The position numbers were made by a program, and so were the translations under genes. A DNA stretch of 64,000 bases from positions 27,796 through 91,795 of the forward strand of contig NZ_AXAU01000024.1 in assembly GCF_000472965.1 (NCBI RefSeq). Direction: 5' to 3'. The notes beneath the pieces are model-generated. The model made no database searches, was not told the DNA's origin, and saw only the letters and a list, made by a program, of their open reading frames with translations. Positions 45,527 through 54,818 of the stretch are shown piece by piece (position 1 is the stretch's first letter; each line of letters starts with the position of its first letter). The stretch is from Bradyrhizobium murdochi. Lineage in GTDB: Bacteria; Pseudomonadota; Alphaproteobacteria; Rhizobiales; Xanthobacteraceae.

Positions 45527-47026
45527 TTACTGGAAGGCCGTTTCCGAGAAGTTTCTGAGCTTGCGCGAGTGCAGCCGCTCCAACGGCATGTCCGCCAACT
45601 TCTCCATCGTGCGGATGCCGATGGTCAGATGCTGGGCCACCTGCCGCTTGTAGAATTCGGTGGCCATGCCGGGCAGCTTCAGTTCTCCGTGCAACGGCTT
45701 GTCGGATACGCACAGCAAGGTGCCGTAGGGTACGCGGAAGCGGAATCCGTTGGCGGCGATGGTCGCCGATTCCATATCGAGCGCAATGGCGCGCGACTGC
45801 GAGAGCCGCTGAATCGGACCACGGCGGTCGCGCAATTCCCAATTGCGATTGTCGATGGAGGCGACGGTGCCGGTGCGCATGACGCGCTTTAAGTCATATC
45901 CCGATAGCCCGGTCACTTCCGCCACGGCCTCCTCGAGTGCAACCTGGATTTCGGCCAGCGCGGGAAGGGGCACCCATAGCGGGAGATCGTCGTCGAGAAC
46001 ATGATCCTCCCGCACATAAGCGTGGGCCAGCACGTAGTCGCCCAGCGCCTGGGTATCGCGCAATCCGGCACAGTGCCCGAGCATGAGCCACGCGTGTGGT
46101 CTGAGCACGGCGATATGGTCGGTGATCGTCTTGGCGTTCGCGGGCCCGACACCGATATTGACCATGGTGATGCCTGCGTAGTCCGGCCTCTTCAAATGAT
46201 ATGCCGGCATCTGCGGCAGACGCGCCGTTGTGACGCCGGCCGGCCGCTGTTCGCCGCGTCTGATGATGACGTTGCCGGGCTCGACGAATTCGGCATAGCC
46301 GCTATCGCCGTTCGCCATCAGGTCCCTGGCGCGAGCACAGAACTCGTCGATGTAGAATTGGTAGTTGGTGAACAACACGAAGTTCTGAAAGTGGTTGGGG
46401 CTGGTGGCCGTGTAGTGCTGCAGGCGATGCAGGGAATAGTCGACGCGCTGCGCGGTGAATTGCGCCAGCGGCCTTGGCCGGCCGGCCGGTGATTCGTATG
46501 TGCCATTGGCGATCTGATCGTCGGTTCCATCAAGATCTGGAACGTCGAACAGGTCTCGGATCGGTCGCTTGATGTTCCTGGCGGCGGCGCCGTCAACGTA
46601 GGTGCCTTCCTGAAAAGCAAAATGCAGCGGGATGGGGGTTTCCGATTCCGATACGACGACCGGAACGCCATGGTTGCGCATGATCAAATAGAGCTGCTCG
46701 ATGAGATAGGTTTCGAACAGGTCGGGCTGGGTGATCGTGGTCGAGTAGTGCCCAGGCGTCGGCATGTGGCCATAGGACTGACGAGAATCGACCTGGGTGT
46801 ATGAACTCGTGGTGACGCTGATTTCCGGATAAAACGCCCGGTATCGCCGGTTACTGTCGCTGCCAGCCGCGAGCGCGGCGAAGGAATCGCGCAGGAACTG
46901 GGTGTTTCGGGCATAAAGTGATCGCAAAGCCGCGACCGCCTTGCGCGCGTCGTCGAAGCTTTGCCGCACGAAGGGCTCTGGTGTGGCTATTGGCCCGATG
47001 GCTTGGGGACGACCATGATTCTTCAT
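45527..47026 (-). CDS. amn: AMP nucleosidase
   Basis: A 499-residue enzyme that splits AMP to adenine and ribose 5-phosphate. The N-terminal AMP nucleosidase-specific domain (about 1-180, with TSSYTQVDSRQSYGHM) is followed by a nucleoside phosphorylase-type domain with MVNIGVGPANAKTITDH, LMLGHCAGLRD and IALDMESATIAANG. Full length. It is convergent with upp, 24 bases apart, and divergent from the tenA gene. Confidence 0.92.
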   Translation of the reverse strand: MKNHGRPQAIGPIATPEPFVRQSFDDARKAVAALRSLYARNTQFLRDSFAALAAGSDSNRRYRAFYPEISVTTSSYTQVDSRQSYGHMPTPGHYSTTITQPDLFETYLIEQLYLIMRNHGVPVVVSESETPIPLHFAFQEGTYVDGAAARNIKRPIRDLFDVPDLDGTDDQIANGTYESPAGRPRPLAQFTAQRVDYSLHRLQHYTATSPNHFQNFVLFTNYQFYIDEFCARARDLMANGDSGYAEFVEPGNVIIRRGEQRPAGVTTARLPQMPAYHLKRPDYAGITMVNIGVGPANAKTITDHIAVLRPHAWLMLGHCAGLRDTQALGDYVLAHAYVREDHVLDDDLPLWVPLPALAEIQVALEEAVAEVTGLSGYDLKRVMRTGTVASIDNRNWELRDRRGPIQRLSQSRAIALDMESATIAANGFRFRVPYGTLLCVSDKPLHGELKLPGMATEFYKRQVAQHLTIGIRTMEKLADMPLERLHSRKLRNFSETAFQ

Positions 47027-47145
47027 GACCCTAACGTAGTATCTTGGACCCGCCTTGGGGAGGCTTGGTAAGGGAACCTTCCCGGCCCACGGCGCGTCAG
47101 CAGTAGCGACAAGACGTTCCTGGAAAGCAAACCCGGTAAGAGATC

Positions 47146-47817
47146 ATGAGTTTCTTCGAGCGCCTAAAGACAGCCGCATCCGCCGAGTGGCGGGCCTACA
47201 CCGAACATCCCTTCACGAACGGGGTGGCGGATGGATCGCTCGCCGAGGCGGCGTTTCGTCACTACCTCGTCCAGGACTACCTTTTCCTTATCGAGTTTGC
47301 CCGCGCCTACGCGCTCGCCGTCTACAAGTCGCCCAAGCTTGCCGACATGCGTGAAGCGGCCGCCGGCCTCTCGGCCATCCTCGACGTCGAGATGAACCTG
47401 CACGTGAAGCTCTGTGCCGGCTGGGGCCTGTCGCCCGGCGATCTCGAACAGGCCCCGCCTGCCGTCGAGATGCTGGCCTATACACGTTACGTACTTGACG
47501 CTGGAATGCGCGGCGATCTGTTGGCACTCAAGGTGGCGCTTGCGCCTTGCGTGATCGGCTACGCGGAGATTGCGACGCGGCTTGCGTCGCGACCCGATGC
47601 GCTCGCTGCAACGAATCCATATCGCGTCTGGATTGCCGAATATGCCGGCGCGCCATATCAGGAGGTCGCGGCGAAAGCGCGGGCTCATCTGGAGAATCTC
47701 GCCGATCTCTACACCACGCCCGCCCGCGAGGCCGAGCTGATCGCGATCTTCAAGGAAGCTACGCGACTCGAATCGGACTTCTGGGAAATGGGCTGGCGCG
47801 CGGGCCAGCGTGCATAG
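47146..47817 (+). CDS. tenA: TenA-family protein (thiaminase II/aminopyrimidine aminohydrolase)
   Basis: A 223-residue all-helical TenA protein. The nucleophile Cys is in LAPCVIGYAEI and the C-terminal Glu in ATRLESDFWEMG, so it is a TenA_C-type enzyme with an intact active site. Such enzymes hydrolyse base-degraded thiamine products to hydroxymethylpyrimidine for salvage. HPFTNGVADGSL and HYLVQDYLFL are further signatures. No other thiamine gene is adjacent. Confidence 0.87.
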   Translation: MSFFERLKTAASAEWRAYTEHPFTNGVADGSLAEAAFRHYLVQDYLFLIEFARAYALAVYKSPKLADMREAAAGLSAILDVEMNLHVKLCAGWGLSPGDLEQAPPAVEMLAYTRYVLDAGMRGDLLALKVALAPCVIGYAEIATRLASRPDALAATNPYRVWIAEYAGAPYQEVAAKARAHLENLADLYTTPAREAELIAIFKEATRLESDFWEMGWRAGQRA

Positions 47818-47935
47818 TAGTCAGTGACAGCGTACTGCTGTTTGGCTTCCAAGTTGAGCGAGTGCGACGGTCGTCGAAAGCGGGCCGCCCGCCCGATCCT
47901 GCACTCCCCTTGCCGGGAGCTGCAGCGTTCTGAGG

Positions 47936-48949
47936 CTATTTCAGCCACCCTTTGACCCTGGCGCAGAGCGCTTCCGTCGATATGCCGTAGCGGTCGTGCA
48001 GCGTTGGCAGCGCGCCCGCCGCGAGGAATTCGTCCGGCAGACCGATCATGCGAAAGGCCGGATGCACGCCCTTGCGCATCAGCAAGCCGGCGACGGCCTC
48101 GCCCAGGCCGCCATTGACCGTGTGGTTCTCGGCAACCACGACGAGTCGGCCGGGCTTTGCGCAGCAGGCCAGGATCGTCGCGGCATCGAGCGGCTTGATT
48201 GTCGGGACGTGCAGGACGCCGGCATCGATACGGTCGCTCACCAGCGCCTTCGCGGCTTCCAGCGCGCGCATCGTCATGATGCCCGAGGAGATGAAGAGGA
48301 CCTCGTACCCGTCCCGCAGCAGCTTGGCCTTGCCGAGCTCGAAGCTGTAGCCGTACTCGTCGAGCACGAGCGGAACCTGCCCACGCAGCAGGCGCATGTA
48401 GACCGGGCCCTTGTGGCGCACCATTGCCGGCACGACCTGCTCGATCTCGTGTGCATCGCAAGGATCGATCACCACCATATTCGGCATGGCGCGGAACAGG
48501 GCGAGGTCTTCGGTCGCCTGATGGGAGGGACCATAGCCAGAGGTAAGTCCCGGCAGCGCGCAGGCGATCTTCACATTGCGGTCCTCCTCCGCGATCGTCT
48601 GGTGGATGAAGTCGTAGGCGCGGCGCGAGGCGAAGACGGCATAGGTCGTCGCGATAGGCGTGAAGCCTTCCGCTGCCAGTCCGGAGGCGGCACCGAACAG
48701 CAACTGCTCCGCCATCCCCATCTGGTAGTATCGATCGGGAAAGGCCTGCGCGAAGATGTGCAAGTCGGTGTACTTGCCGAGATCGGCGGTCATGCCGAGG
48801 ATCGAGCCGTCCTCTTTCGCCAACTCGACGAGCGCGTGGCCGAATGGAGCTGGCTTGGTTCGCTGCCCTTCGCCCGCGATCGAGGCGATCATTGCCGAGG
48901 TGGTCAGGCGCGGCTTGCCGGCGTCGGTTTTCGGAGCTGCGGGCTTCAT
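47936..48949 (-). CDS. Transketolase-like C-terminal subunit
   Basis: A 337-residue pyrimidine-binding and C-terminal transketolase half. GMAEQLLFGAASGLAAEG carries the Glu that activates thiamine diphosphate; GLTSGYGPSHQATEDLALFR is the phosphate/sugar region; VVAENHTVNGGLGEAVA is in the C-terminal domain. ATG 48949 overlaps the stop of the N-terminal subunit gene (ATGA). Split transketolases serve sugar catabolic routes such as apulose or other ketose cleavage; the substrate here is unknown. Confidence 0.87.
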   Translation of the reverse strand: MKPAAPKTDAGKPRLTTSAMIASIAGEGQRTKPAPFGHALVELAKEDGSILGMTADLGKYTDLHIFAQAFPDRYYQMGMAEQLLFGAASGLAAEGFTPIATTYAVFASRRAYDFIHQTIAEEDRNVKIACALPGLTSGYGPSHQATEDLALFRAMPNMVVIDPCDAHEIEQVVPAMVRHKGPVYMRLLRGQVPLVLDEYGYSFELGKAKLLRDGYEVLFISSGIMTMRALEAAKALVSDRIDAGVLHVPTIKPLDAATILACCAKPGRLVVVAENHTVNGGLGEAVAGLLMRKGVHPAFRMIGLPDEFLAAGALPTLHDRYGISTEALCARVKGWLK

Positions 48950-49794
48950 GAAGGCTTCCTCTCGTCGAGTGCATCGAGCGCAAGCCGCCATTCATGGGAT
49001 TCCACGCGGATGAAATGGTTCTTCTCGCGCGCCTCCAGGAAGGGCACGCCCTTGCCCATCAGCGTGTCGGCGATGATCATGCTGGGCTTGCACTGGCCGT
49101 GCTGCGCCTTGGCCGCATCGAAGGCGGCGCGCACCGCCGCGAGATCGTTGCCGTCGATGCGCTGGACGAACCAGCCGAAGGCCTCGAGCTTGTCCTTTAG
49201 CGGCTCGAGGCCCATGACCGTGGTCGAGGGGCCGTCGGCCTGCTGGTTGTTGACGTCGACGATGGCGATAAGGTTGTCGAGCTTGTGGTGGGCGGCGGAC
49301 ATGATCGCCTCCCAGACCGAGCCTTCGTCCAGCTCGCCATCCGAGAACAGCGTGTAGACGCGACTGTCGGAACGTTTCCGCTTGAGGCCGAGGCATTTGC
49401 CGACCGCGATGGACAGCCCGAGACCGAGCGAGCCGCCCGACATCTCCATGCCGGGCGTGTAGCTCGCCATGCCGGACATCGGCAGGCGGCTTTCGTCCGA
49501 GCCATAGGTTTCCAGCTCGTCCTCCGGAATGATCCCGGCCTCGATCAACGCTGCGTACAGGGCAATTGCGTAGTGGCCGTTGGAGAGAAGGAAACGATCG
49601 CGCTCCCCCCAGCCGGGATCGTCGGGTCGGTAGCGCATGGCATGGAAATAGGCGGTGGCCAGGATGTCGGCGACATCCAGCGCCTGCGCGATGTATCCTT
49701 GCCCCTGGACCTCGCCCATCAGGATGGCATGGCGCCGGATATTCCAGGCACGGCGTTCAAGCGAAACGTTGTGGCCGAGTGGAGCGGTTCTCAT
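48946..49794 (-). CDS. Transketolase-like N-terminal subunit
   Basis: A 282-residue thiamine diphosphate-binding half. The cofactor motif is SDGELDEGSVWEAIMSAAH ending VDVNNQQADG; LSNGHYAIALYA and GMEMSGGSLGLGLSIAVG are conserved transketolase segments. It is followed by its partner subunit with a 4-base overlap and preceded by an SDR gene 71 bases upstream on the same strand. Confidence 0.88.
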   Translation of the reverse strand: MRTAPLGHNVSLERRAWNIRRHAILMGEVQGQGYIAQALDVADILATAYFHAMRYRPDDPGWGERDRFLLSNGHYAIALYAALIEAGIIPEDELETYGSDESRLPMSGMASYTPGMEMSGGSLGLGLSIAVGKCLGLKRKRSDSRVYTLFSDGELDEGSVWEAIMSAAHHKLDNLIAIVDVNNQQADGPSTTVMGLEPLKDKLEAFGWFVQRIDGNDLAAVRAAFDAAKAQHGQCKPSMIIADTLMGKGVPFLEAREKNHFIRVESHEWRLALDALDERKPS

Positions 49795-49865
49795 GAGTAC
49801 TGAGCCTTCTTAAGGGGGGCATTGGCGACAGTGGCGAATCGCCGGCCGGAGCGGACGGCTGGAGC

Positions 49866-50618
49866 TCAGCCGTGGATCAGCATGCCGCCATTGACGTCGA
49901 TCACCGCGCCCGTGACGTAGGCCGAGAGGTCGGAGGCGAGGAACAGGTAGATGCCCGCCACGTCGCTCGCGTCGCCGAGCCGGTTGAGCGGGATCCCCTT
50001 GATAATCTCCCTGCGCATCTCCTCGGTCAGTTTGCCGCCGGTGACGTCGGTCTGGATCAGGCCTGGCGTCACGCAGTTCACGCGGATGCCGTCCGGCCCG
50101 AATTCGCGCGCCATCGCCTTGGCGAGCCCGAGCACGCCCGCCTTCGCCGAGGAATAGTGCGGCCCGCCGAAAATGCCGCCGCCGCGTTGCGCCGACACGG
50201 AGGACATGCAGGCGATCGAACCCTGCTTGCGCGCCTGCATATGCGGGATGAAGACCTGGCTCAGGAACAGGACGCCCTTGCAATTGATGTCCTGGATGCG
50301 ATCCCAGCTCGCCTCGTCGATCTCCAGCGTCTTCACCGGCTGGGTGACGCCCGCATTGTTGATCAGGATATCGAGCTGACCGAAAGCCTTGATCACCTTG
50401 TCGGCGGCGGCCTGACAGGACGCCTTGTTCGCGACATCGCAGCCGAGGCCGATATGCTGCGGGCCGAGCTCGGCGGCGGCCTTTTGCGCGGCCGACTCGT
50501 CGATATCGAGGATGGCGATGCGCGCGCCATGGCTCGCGAAAAGCTTCGCCGTGGCCAAGCCGATGCCGCGGGCGCTCGCGGCGCCGGAAATCGCGGCGGT
50601 CTTGTTTTGAAGCAGCAT
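49866..50618 (-). CDS. Short-chain dehydrogenase/reductase
   Basis: A 250-residue classical SDR. The cofactor motif is SGAASARGIGLATA with Asp at the end of beta-2 (ILDIDES), suggesting NAD. NNAG is intact; the catalytic Ser and YxxxK are in MSSVSAQRG and HYSSAKAG. GAGGG before ATG 50618 fixes the start. It leads the operon with the split transketolase, so it probably oxidises a polyol or sugar to the ketose used by it. Confidence 0.87.
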   Translation of the reverse strand: MLLQNKTAAISGAASARGIGLATAKLFASHGARIAILDIDESAAQKAAAELGPQHIGLGCDVANKASCQAAADKVIKAFGQLDILINNAGVTQPVKTLEIDEASWDRIQDINCKGVLFLSQVFIPHMQARKQGSIACMSSVSAQRGGGIFGGPHYSSAKAGVLGLAKAMAREFGPDGIRVNCVTPGLIQTDVTGGKLTEEMRREIIKGIPLNRLGDASDVAGIYLFLASDLSAYVTGAVIDVNGGMLIHG

Positions 50619-50783
50619 TTCATCCCTCGAACTGGTGTGATTTTTATTGCATGATACTGACTCGCCTTTTCCCATGGGAAAAACGCAAAAATTGCGCTAT
50701 TTGATGAATTGAATTCATCCTGCTGGCCTCCTCGCGATGGTCGGCCGATGTCGGCAATTATCAAACGTCGTCCTGAGGAAGAC

Positions 50784-51671
50784 ATGAGACGCTTGCCGCT
50801 TTCCGCGCTCCAGGCCTTCGAGGCCGCAGCCCGGACGGGCTCCTTTCGGGCAGCCGGCGAGGAACTCGGGATTTCGCCGAGCGCGGTCAGCCACGCGGTC
50901 CGTAAGCTCGAAAGCCTGATGGGTGCGGTGCTGTTCGACAGGCAGAGCCGTGCCGTCCATCTCAACACGGCAGGCGAAGCGCTGATGCGCCACGTCGCGT
51001 CTGGCTTCGACGAGATGCGGCAAGGCATCGAGACCGTCGGCTCGCGCTCCGGCAACCTGCTGCGACTGCACTGCGCACCGTCCATGGCCGCGCAATGGCT
51101 CATGCCGCGCTTGCGAGACCTCTTGGCCAAGCAACCCGGGCTCGAGGTGCGGCTTGCGGCCGGGGTCGACTATCCGCGGTTTGAGCACGACGAGTTCGAC
51201 GCCGACATCTGCTACGGGCCGCCGCGGCAGGAGGGATTGATCGTCATCCCGCTCGGCGAAGAGACCGTCAGTCCTCTCTGCGCGCCGGATCTCGCAGCGC
51301 AGATCACCTCAGCGAAGGATCTCCTCGACGCGAAGCTCATCGAAAGCGACAACAAGCGCGTGCGGTGGAATAGCTGGTTCGATGCGAACGAGATCGCTCC
51401 TCCGGTTCCCCGTGGCTCGCGCTTCGACCGGTCTTTCATGGCTATCGCCGCAGCCGTCGACGGACTCGGCGTCGCCCTGGAATCGACGCGTCTAGCGGAG
51501 CGGGAGATTGCGGCTGGTCAGCTCGTCGCTCCGCTCGCTGGGCGGGCGAAGGACGTGGGCTATGTCGGGCACTACCTCGTCTTTCCGCGCGTGGCCAAGG
51601 CCCGCCGAGCGGTCCGGATGTTCACGCACTGGCTGACGCAGGAGTTGAACCTGCCTCCGCCAAAGATCTGA
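50784..51671 (+). CDS. LysR-family transcriptional regulator, GcvA-like
   Basis: About 295 residues. The winged helix is LSALQAFEAAARTGSFRAAGEELGISPSA in part; the C-terminal effector domain follows from about 90. ATG 50784, five bases after GAGG, matches the MRRLPLSALQAF start of the GcvA group; in-frame ATG codons at 50748 and 50709 would add atypical leaders. It is divergent from the SDR-transketolase operon and likely controls it, and is followed by a same-strand oxidoreductase gene. Confidence 0.85.
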   Translation: MRRLPLSALQAFEAAARTGSFRAAGEELGISPSAVSHAVRKLESLMGAVLFDRQSRAVHLNTAGEALMRHVASGFDEMRQGIETVGSRSGNLLRLHCAPSMAAQWLMPRLRDLLAKQPGLEVRLAAGVDYPRFEHDEFDADICYGPPRQEGLIVIPLGEETVSPLCAPDLAAQITSAKDLLDAKLIESDNKRVRWNSWFDANEIAPPVPRGSRFDRSFMAIAAAVDGLGVALESTRLAEREIAAGQLVAPLAGRAKDVGYVGHYLVFPRVAKARRAVRMFTHWLTQELNLPPPKI

Positions 51672-51707
51672 AACAGGGCAGCGCCACTTAATGACTGGAG
51701 AGACATC

Positions 51708-53069
51708 GTGAACCTCTACGCAAAACTCCTCGAACGCGAAGCAGAGCGACGCCCGATCAAGGTCGGGTTGATCGGTGCGGGAAAGTTCGGCGCGATGTAC
51801 CTTCATCAGGTTCTGCGTACGCCCGGTGTGCATCTCGTCGGCATCGCCGATCTATCGCCATCTCATGCGACCGAGAACCTGAAGCGCGTCGGATGGACCG
51901 AGGAGCGGTACGGCGCCGTCTCTCTTGATGATGCCCTTGAGAATGGCACGACCTTCCTGACCGACGACTGGGAAGCGCTTGTCGAATACCATGGCATTGA
52001 CGTGATCGCCGAATGCACTGGTAATCCGGTGGCTGCCGTCGAACACTGTCTAGCGGCATTTTCGGCTGGCAAGCCGATCATCAACGTAACGGTCGAAGCT
52101 GATGCGTTCTGCGGACCGATCCTGGCGCACAAAGCCAGGCAGGCAGGTGTGATTTACAGCCTTGCCTATGGCGATCAACCGGCTTTGGCTTGTGATCTCG
52201 TTGACTGGGCGAGGGCATGCGGCTTCCCAGTGGTCGCAGCTGGTCGCGGTCACAAATGGCTGCCGCAATATCGGGAATCGACGCCTGAAACGGTGTGGGA
52301 TCACTGGGGGCTGACCGGCGAGCAAGCTGCACGCGGTGGCATGAACCCGAAGATGTTCAACGCTTTCCTTGACGGATCGAAGCCGGCGATCGAATCCGCT
52401 GCGATAGCGAACGCGACCGGCCTACAGGCGCCCTCGCAGGGGCTTGCGTTCCCTCCGGGATCAGTCGACGACATTCCCACGCTGATGCGCCCCCGCTCGG
52501 AAGGGGGGGTGTTGGAGGCAAAGGGTCAAGTCGAGGTCGTGTCCTGCCTCACGGCCGACGGCGTTCAGATCCCCAACGATATTCGAAAGGGCGTCTGGGT
52601 TTGCTTCGAAGGCGATAGCGAGTACATCCGCAATTGTTTCGAGGAGTACAAGGTTGTCACGGATCCGACCGGCCGTTACATGAGCTCCTATAAAAAATGG
52701 CACCTGATCGGTCTGGAACTCGGAATATCGGTGGCAGCGATCGTACTTCGCGGCGAACCGACAGGTGTAGCAACGAGCTTCAATGCCGATGTTGCCGCTA
52801 CCGCAAAGAAGGATTTGCGTGCGGGGGATGTACTCGATGGGGAAGGAGGCTACACCGTCTTCGGAAAGTTGACGCCCGCCAGCACGTCGCTGGCGAAGGG
52901 ATATCTGCCGCTAGGTCTTGCGCACAATGTGCGAATGATCCGGCCAGTGGCCAAAGACTCCTGCATCACCTGGGCTGATGTAGCGATCGACGAGACGCTG
53001 CCCGCCGTGCGTATCCGACGGGAGCAGGAGGCGCTCTATTCCCCGGCCGCTACACGAAGACGCGCCTAG
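51708..53069 (+). CDS. NAD(P)-binding oxidoreductase with C-terminal SAF domain
   Basis: A 453-residue protein: an N-terminal homoserine-dehydrogenase-like Rossmann domain (VGLIGAGKFGAMYLHQV; NVTVEADAFCGPILA), a central domain with GHKWLPQYRESTPETVWDHWG, and a C-terminal SAF-type domain (about 365-430, AKKDLRAGDVLDGEGGYTVFGK). The start is GTG at 51708 with GGAG eight bases upstream. Proteins of this layout occur in polyol and sugar acid clusters; the reaction is not known to me. It follows the LysR gene by 36 bases. Confidence 0.78.
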   Translation: MNLYAKLLEREAERRPIKVGLIGAGKFGAMYLHQVLRTPGVHLVGIADLSPSHATENLKRVGWTEERYGAVSLDDALENGTTFLTDDWEALVEYHGIDVIAECTGNPVAAVEHCLAAFSAGKPIINVTVEADAFCGPILAHKARQAGVIYSLAYGDQPALACDLVDWARACGFPVVAAGRGHKWLPQYRESTPETVWDHWGLTGEQAARGGMNPKMFNAFLDGSKPAIESAAIANATGLQAPSQGLAFPPGSVDDIPTLMRPRSEGGVLEAKGQVEVVSCLTADGVQIPNDIRKGVWVCFEGDSEYIRNCFEEYKVVTDPTGRYMSSYKKWHLIGLELGISVAAIVLRGEPTGVATSFNADVAATAKKDLRAGDVLDGEGGYTVFGKLTPASTSLAKGYLPLGLAHNVRMIRPVAKDSCITWADVAIDETLPAVRIRREQEALYSPAATRRRA

Positions 53070-53357
53070 CTTGTTGCTCCTTGTCACCCATCACCAGGCG
53101 GCAAAGCGATCATTCGCAAGAAGGGCCCTGAGGACAGATGGTGCAGGTTGATCGTATCGACTAGATGGTGGCGTCCTTTCCAAGTGACAATTCGCTGAAA
53201 GTTATTGAGGTGATCAAGCACCATATGAGGGCCTGGTGACGGGTAAGCGTAGGGCGGAGCAAGTCATGCCCGCGTTGGTTGGAGATGTGTCCAATCTTCT
53301 GCCAAAGTGCTGCGGCTAGCCAGCGACCGAACGGGGCGGGGCTGGCCATTTCCTCCT

Positions 53358-54782
53358 TCATCGCGCGAAGGAGGCTTCGGAGCGACACGCGGAGCCGAAC
53401 TGCACGAGGCCGTTGCCGTAGACGACGTCCTTTCCAGGTTCTCCAAGATCAATTGCCTGCCCGATGAGAGCCGCAACGCTGGCTTCGGTTGCGCGTGCGG
53501 ATTCGAGATCATCGCGCGGCGTAGCTGCCTTGTCGGCCGGCGGGGCATGGTTTCCAAGGTGAGCCAGTGCCAAGCGCGCGGCAACAAATGGCGTGGCGAA
53601 GGAGGTGCCCGTGTGCTGCCGCAGCTTGCCGTCGCCATCGCGGAGCGCAAGGTCGACCCCGGGCGCGGCGAGCCGGATATGCGGCCCACGAACCGCCCGC
53701 TTGTAGACTGTGAGATGCTTATCGACCGCGGTCGTCGCAATGGCCCAGGGATACGCCGCCGGGTAGCGCGGCTTGGCTGCGGCGCCGTCATTGCCGCTGG
53801 CAGCGACCACGATGACGCCGCGGGCCTGAGCACGTTGCCCTTCCGTGTCCAGAACCTCGTTCGCTGCTCCCGCGAGGCTGAGATTGATGACCGCAACACC
53901 GCGGTCGACCAGCTTATCCATCGCCGATACGAGATCGAAGGTGTCGATCTGGTCCGTGCCGTTTTGCGAATGGAACGCATCGATCGCTATGACCCGAGAC
54001 TTCGGCGTGAGTCCTGGGAAAACGCCGTCGCCGAGCAGGAGCGTCGCAACTGCGGTGCCATGACGTGTGCTCGACGCCTGCCGGTCGGGCGCGCGCTGCG
54101 TAATCAACTCCAGTCGCTTGCTTGCAAGGCCAGCGTGTTGCGTATCGATGCCCGTATCCACGAGCCCGATGGTGCCCAAGTCGCCGCAATTCTCGAGCGA
54201 TCGCCAATCGACCGCCGCCAACGGATCGGCAAATACGTTACGTGGTGTCGAGCGGCCGCCTTGCATCTGAAATCGTTGGGCATACAGGGCGTTCTCATCG
54301 ACGGCCTTTCCCGGTGCGATTTCACGCAGCGATGCCAGCGCCCGTTGCTTCGAAGTGCGGCGCGGCGGTCCGAGACGGAGTAAACTGCCTCTGCCGCCAC
54401 TCAGCGTGCGTTCGGCGATGACGCGAAACCCGCGGTCACGCACGGCTTGGGCCTGCGTAGCGTCAACTCCGGAAATGACATACTCGCGCTCCCGCGCGGC
54501 GCGGCGCGGCCTCGCGCCCGATGGGAAAGCGAACGGAAAGCCACGAAACGGCAAGAACTGTCTCGAACTCCTAGGGCTCCAATTGCTGCCGACGGGGGGC
54601 CCTCCGCCGCCTGCTCCACCACCTCCATCACCACCGCTCCCTCCACCTGAACCGCCGCCACCGTCATCAGCGAACGCGGGCGTGAACAGCGCAGGGTATG
54701 TTGGGGACTGACCGACCACGGCGAAGCCTAGAAATAGACCGACGAGAGTCGGGAATGAACGGCAAGCAATCACGGTCCTCAT
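53358..54782 (-). CDS. Secreted S8 (subtilisin-like) serine protease
   Basis: A 474-residue protease with a signal peptide (to about 38, TPAFA), a long Gly-rich stretch (about 41-63), a Pro/Arg-rich prodomain-like region and a subtilase domain (about 195-420). The triad is intact: Asp in GLVDTGID, His in STRHGTAVATLLLG and Ser in GTSFATPFVAA; the oxyanion Asn is in AASGNDG. GGAGG precedes the ATG. It is the third gene of the sigma/anti-sigma operon (36-base gap) and lies close to a MacAB-like exporter. It may process an exported protein or the anti-sigma factor; neither is shown. Confidence 0.88.
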   Translation of the reverse strand: MRTVIACRSFPTLVGLFLGFAVVGQSPTYPALFTPAFADDGGGGSGGGSGGDGGGGAGGGGPPVGSNWSPRSSRQFLPFRGFPFAFPSGARPRRAAREREYVISGVDATQAQAVRDRGFRVIAERTLSGGRGSLLRLGPPRRTSKQRALASLREIAPGKAVDENALYAQRFQMQGGRSTPRNVFADPLAAVDWRSLENCGDLGTIGLVDTGIDTQHAGLASKRLELITQRAPDRQASSTRHGTAVATLLLGDGVFPGLTPKSRVIAIDAFHSQNGTDQIDTFDLVSAMDKLVDRGVAVINLSLAGAANEVLDTEGQRAQARGVIVVAASGNDGAAAKPRYPAAYPWAIATTAVDKHLTVYKRAVRGPHIRLAAPGVDLALRDGDGKLRQHTGTSFATPFVAARLALAHLGNHAPPADKAATPRDDLESARATEASVAALIGQAIDLGEPGKDVVYGNGLVQFGSACRSEASFAR

Positions 54783-54818
54783 GGTCAGGTTGCCTCCGGG
54801 CTAATTTCCAGATCTGCG

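Noticed and set aside
53070..53357. Possible gene remnant between the SAF oxidoreductase and the protease
   Set aside because: No frame shows a recognisable motif, start with ribosome site, or terminal repeats; treated as spacer.
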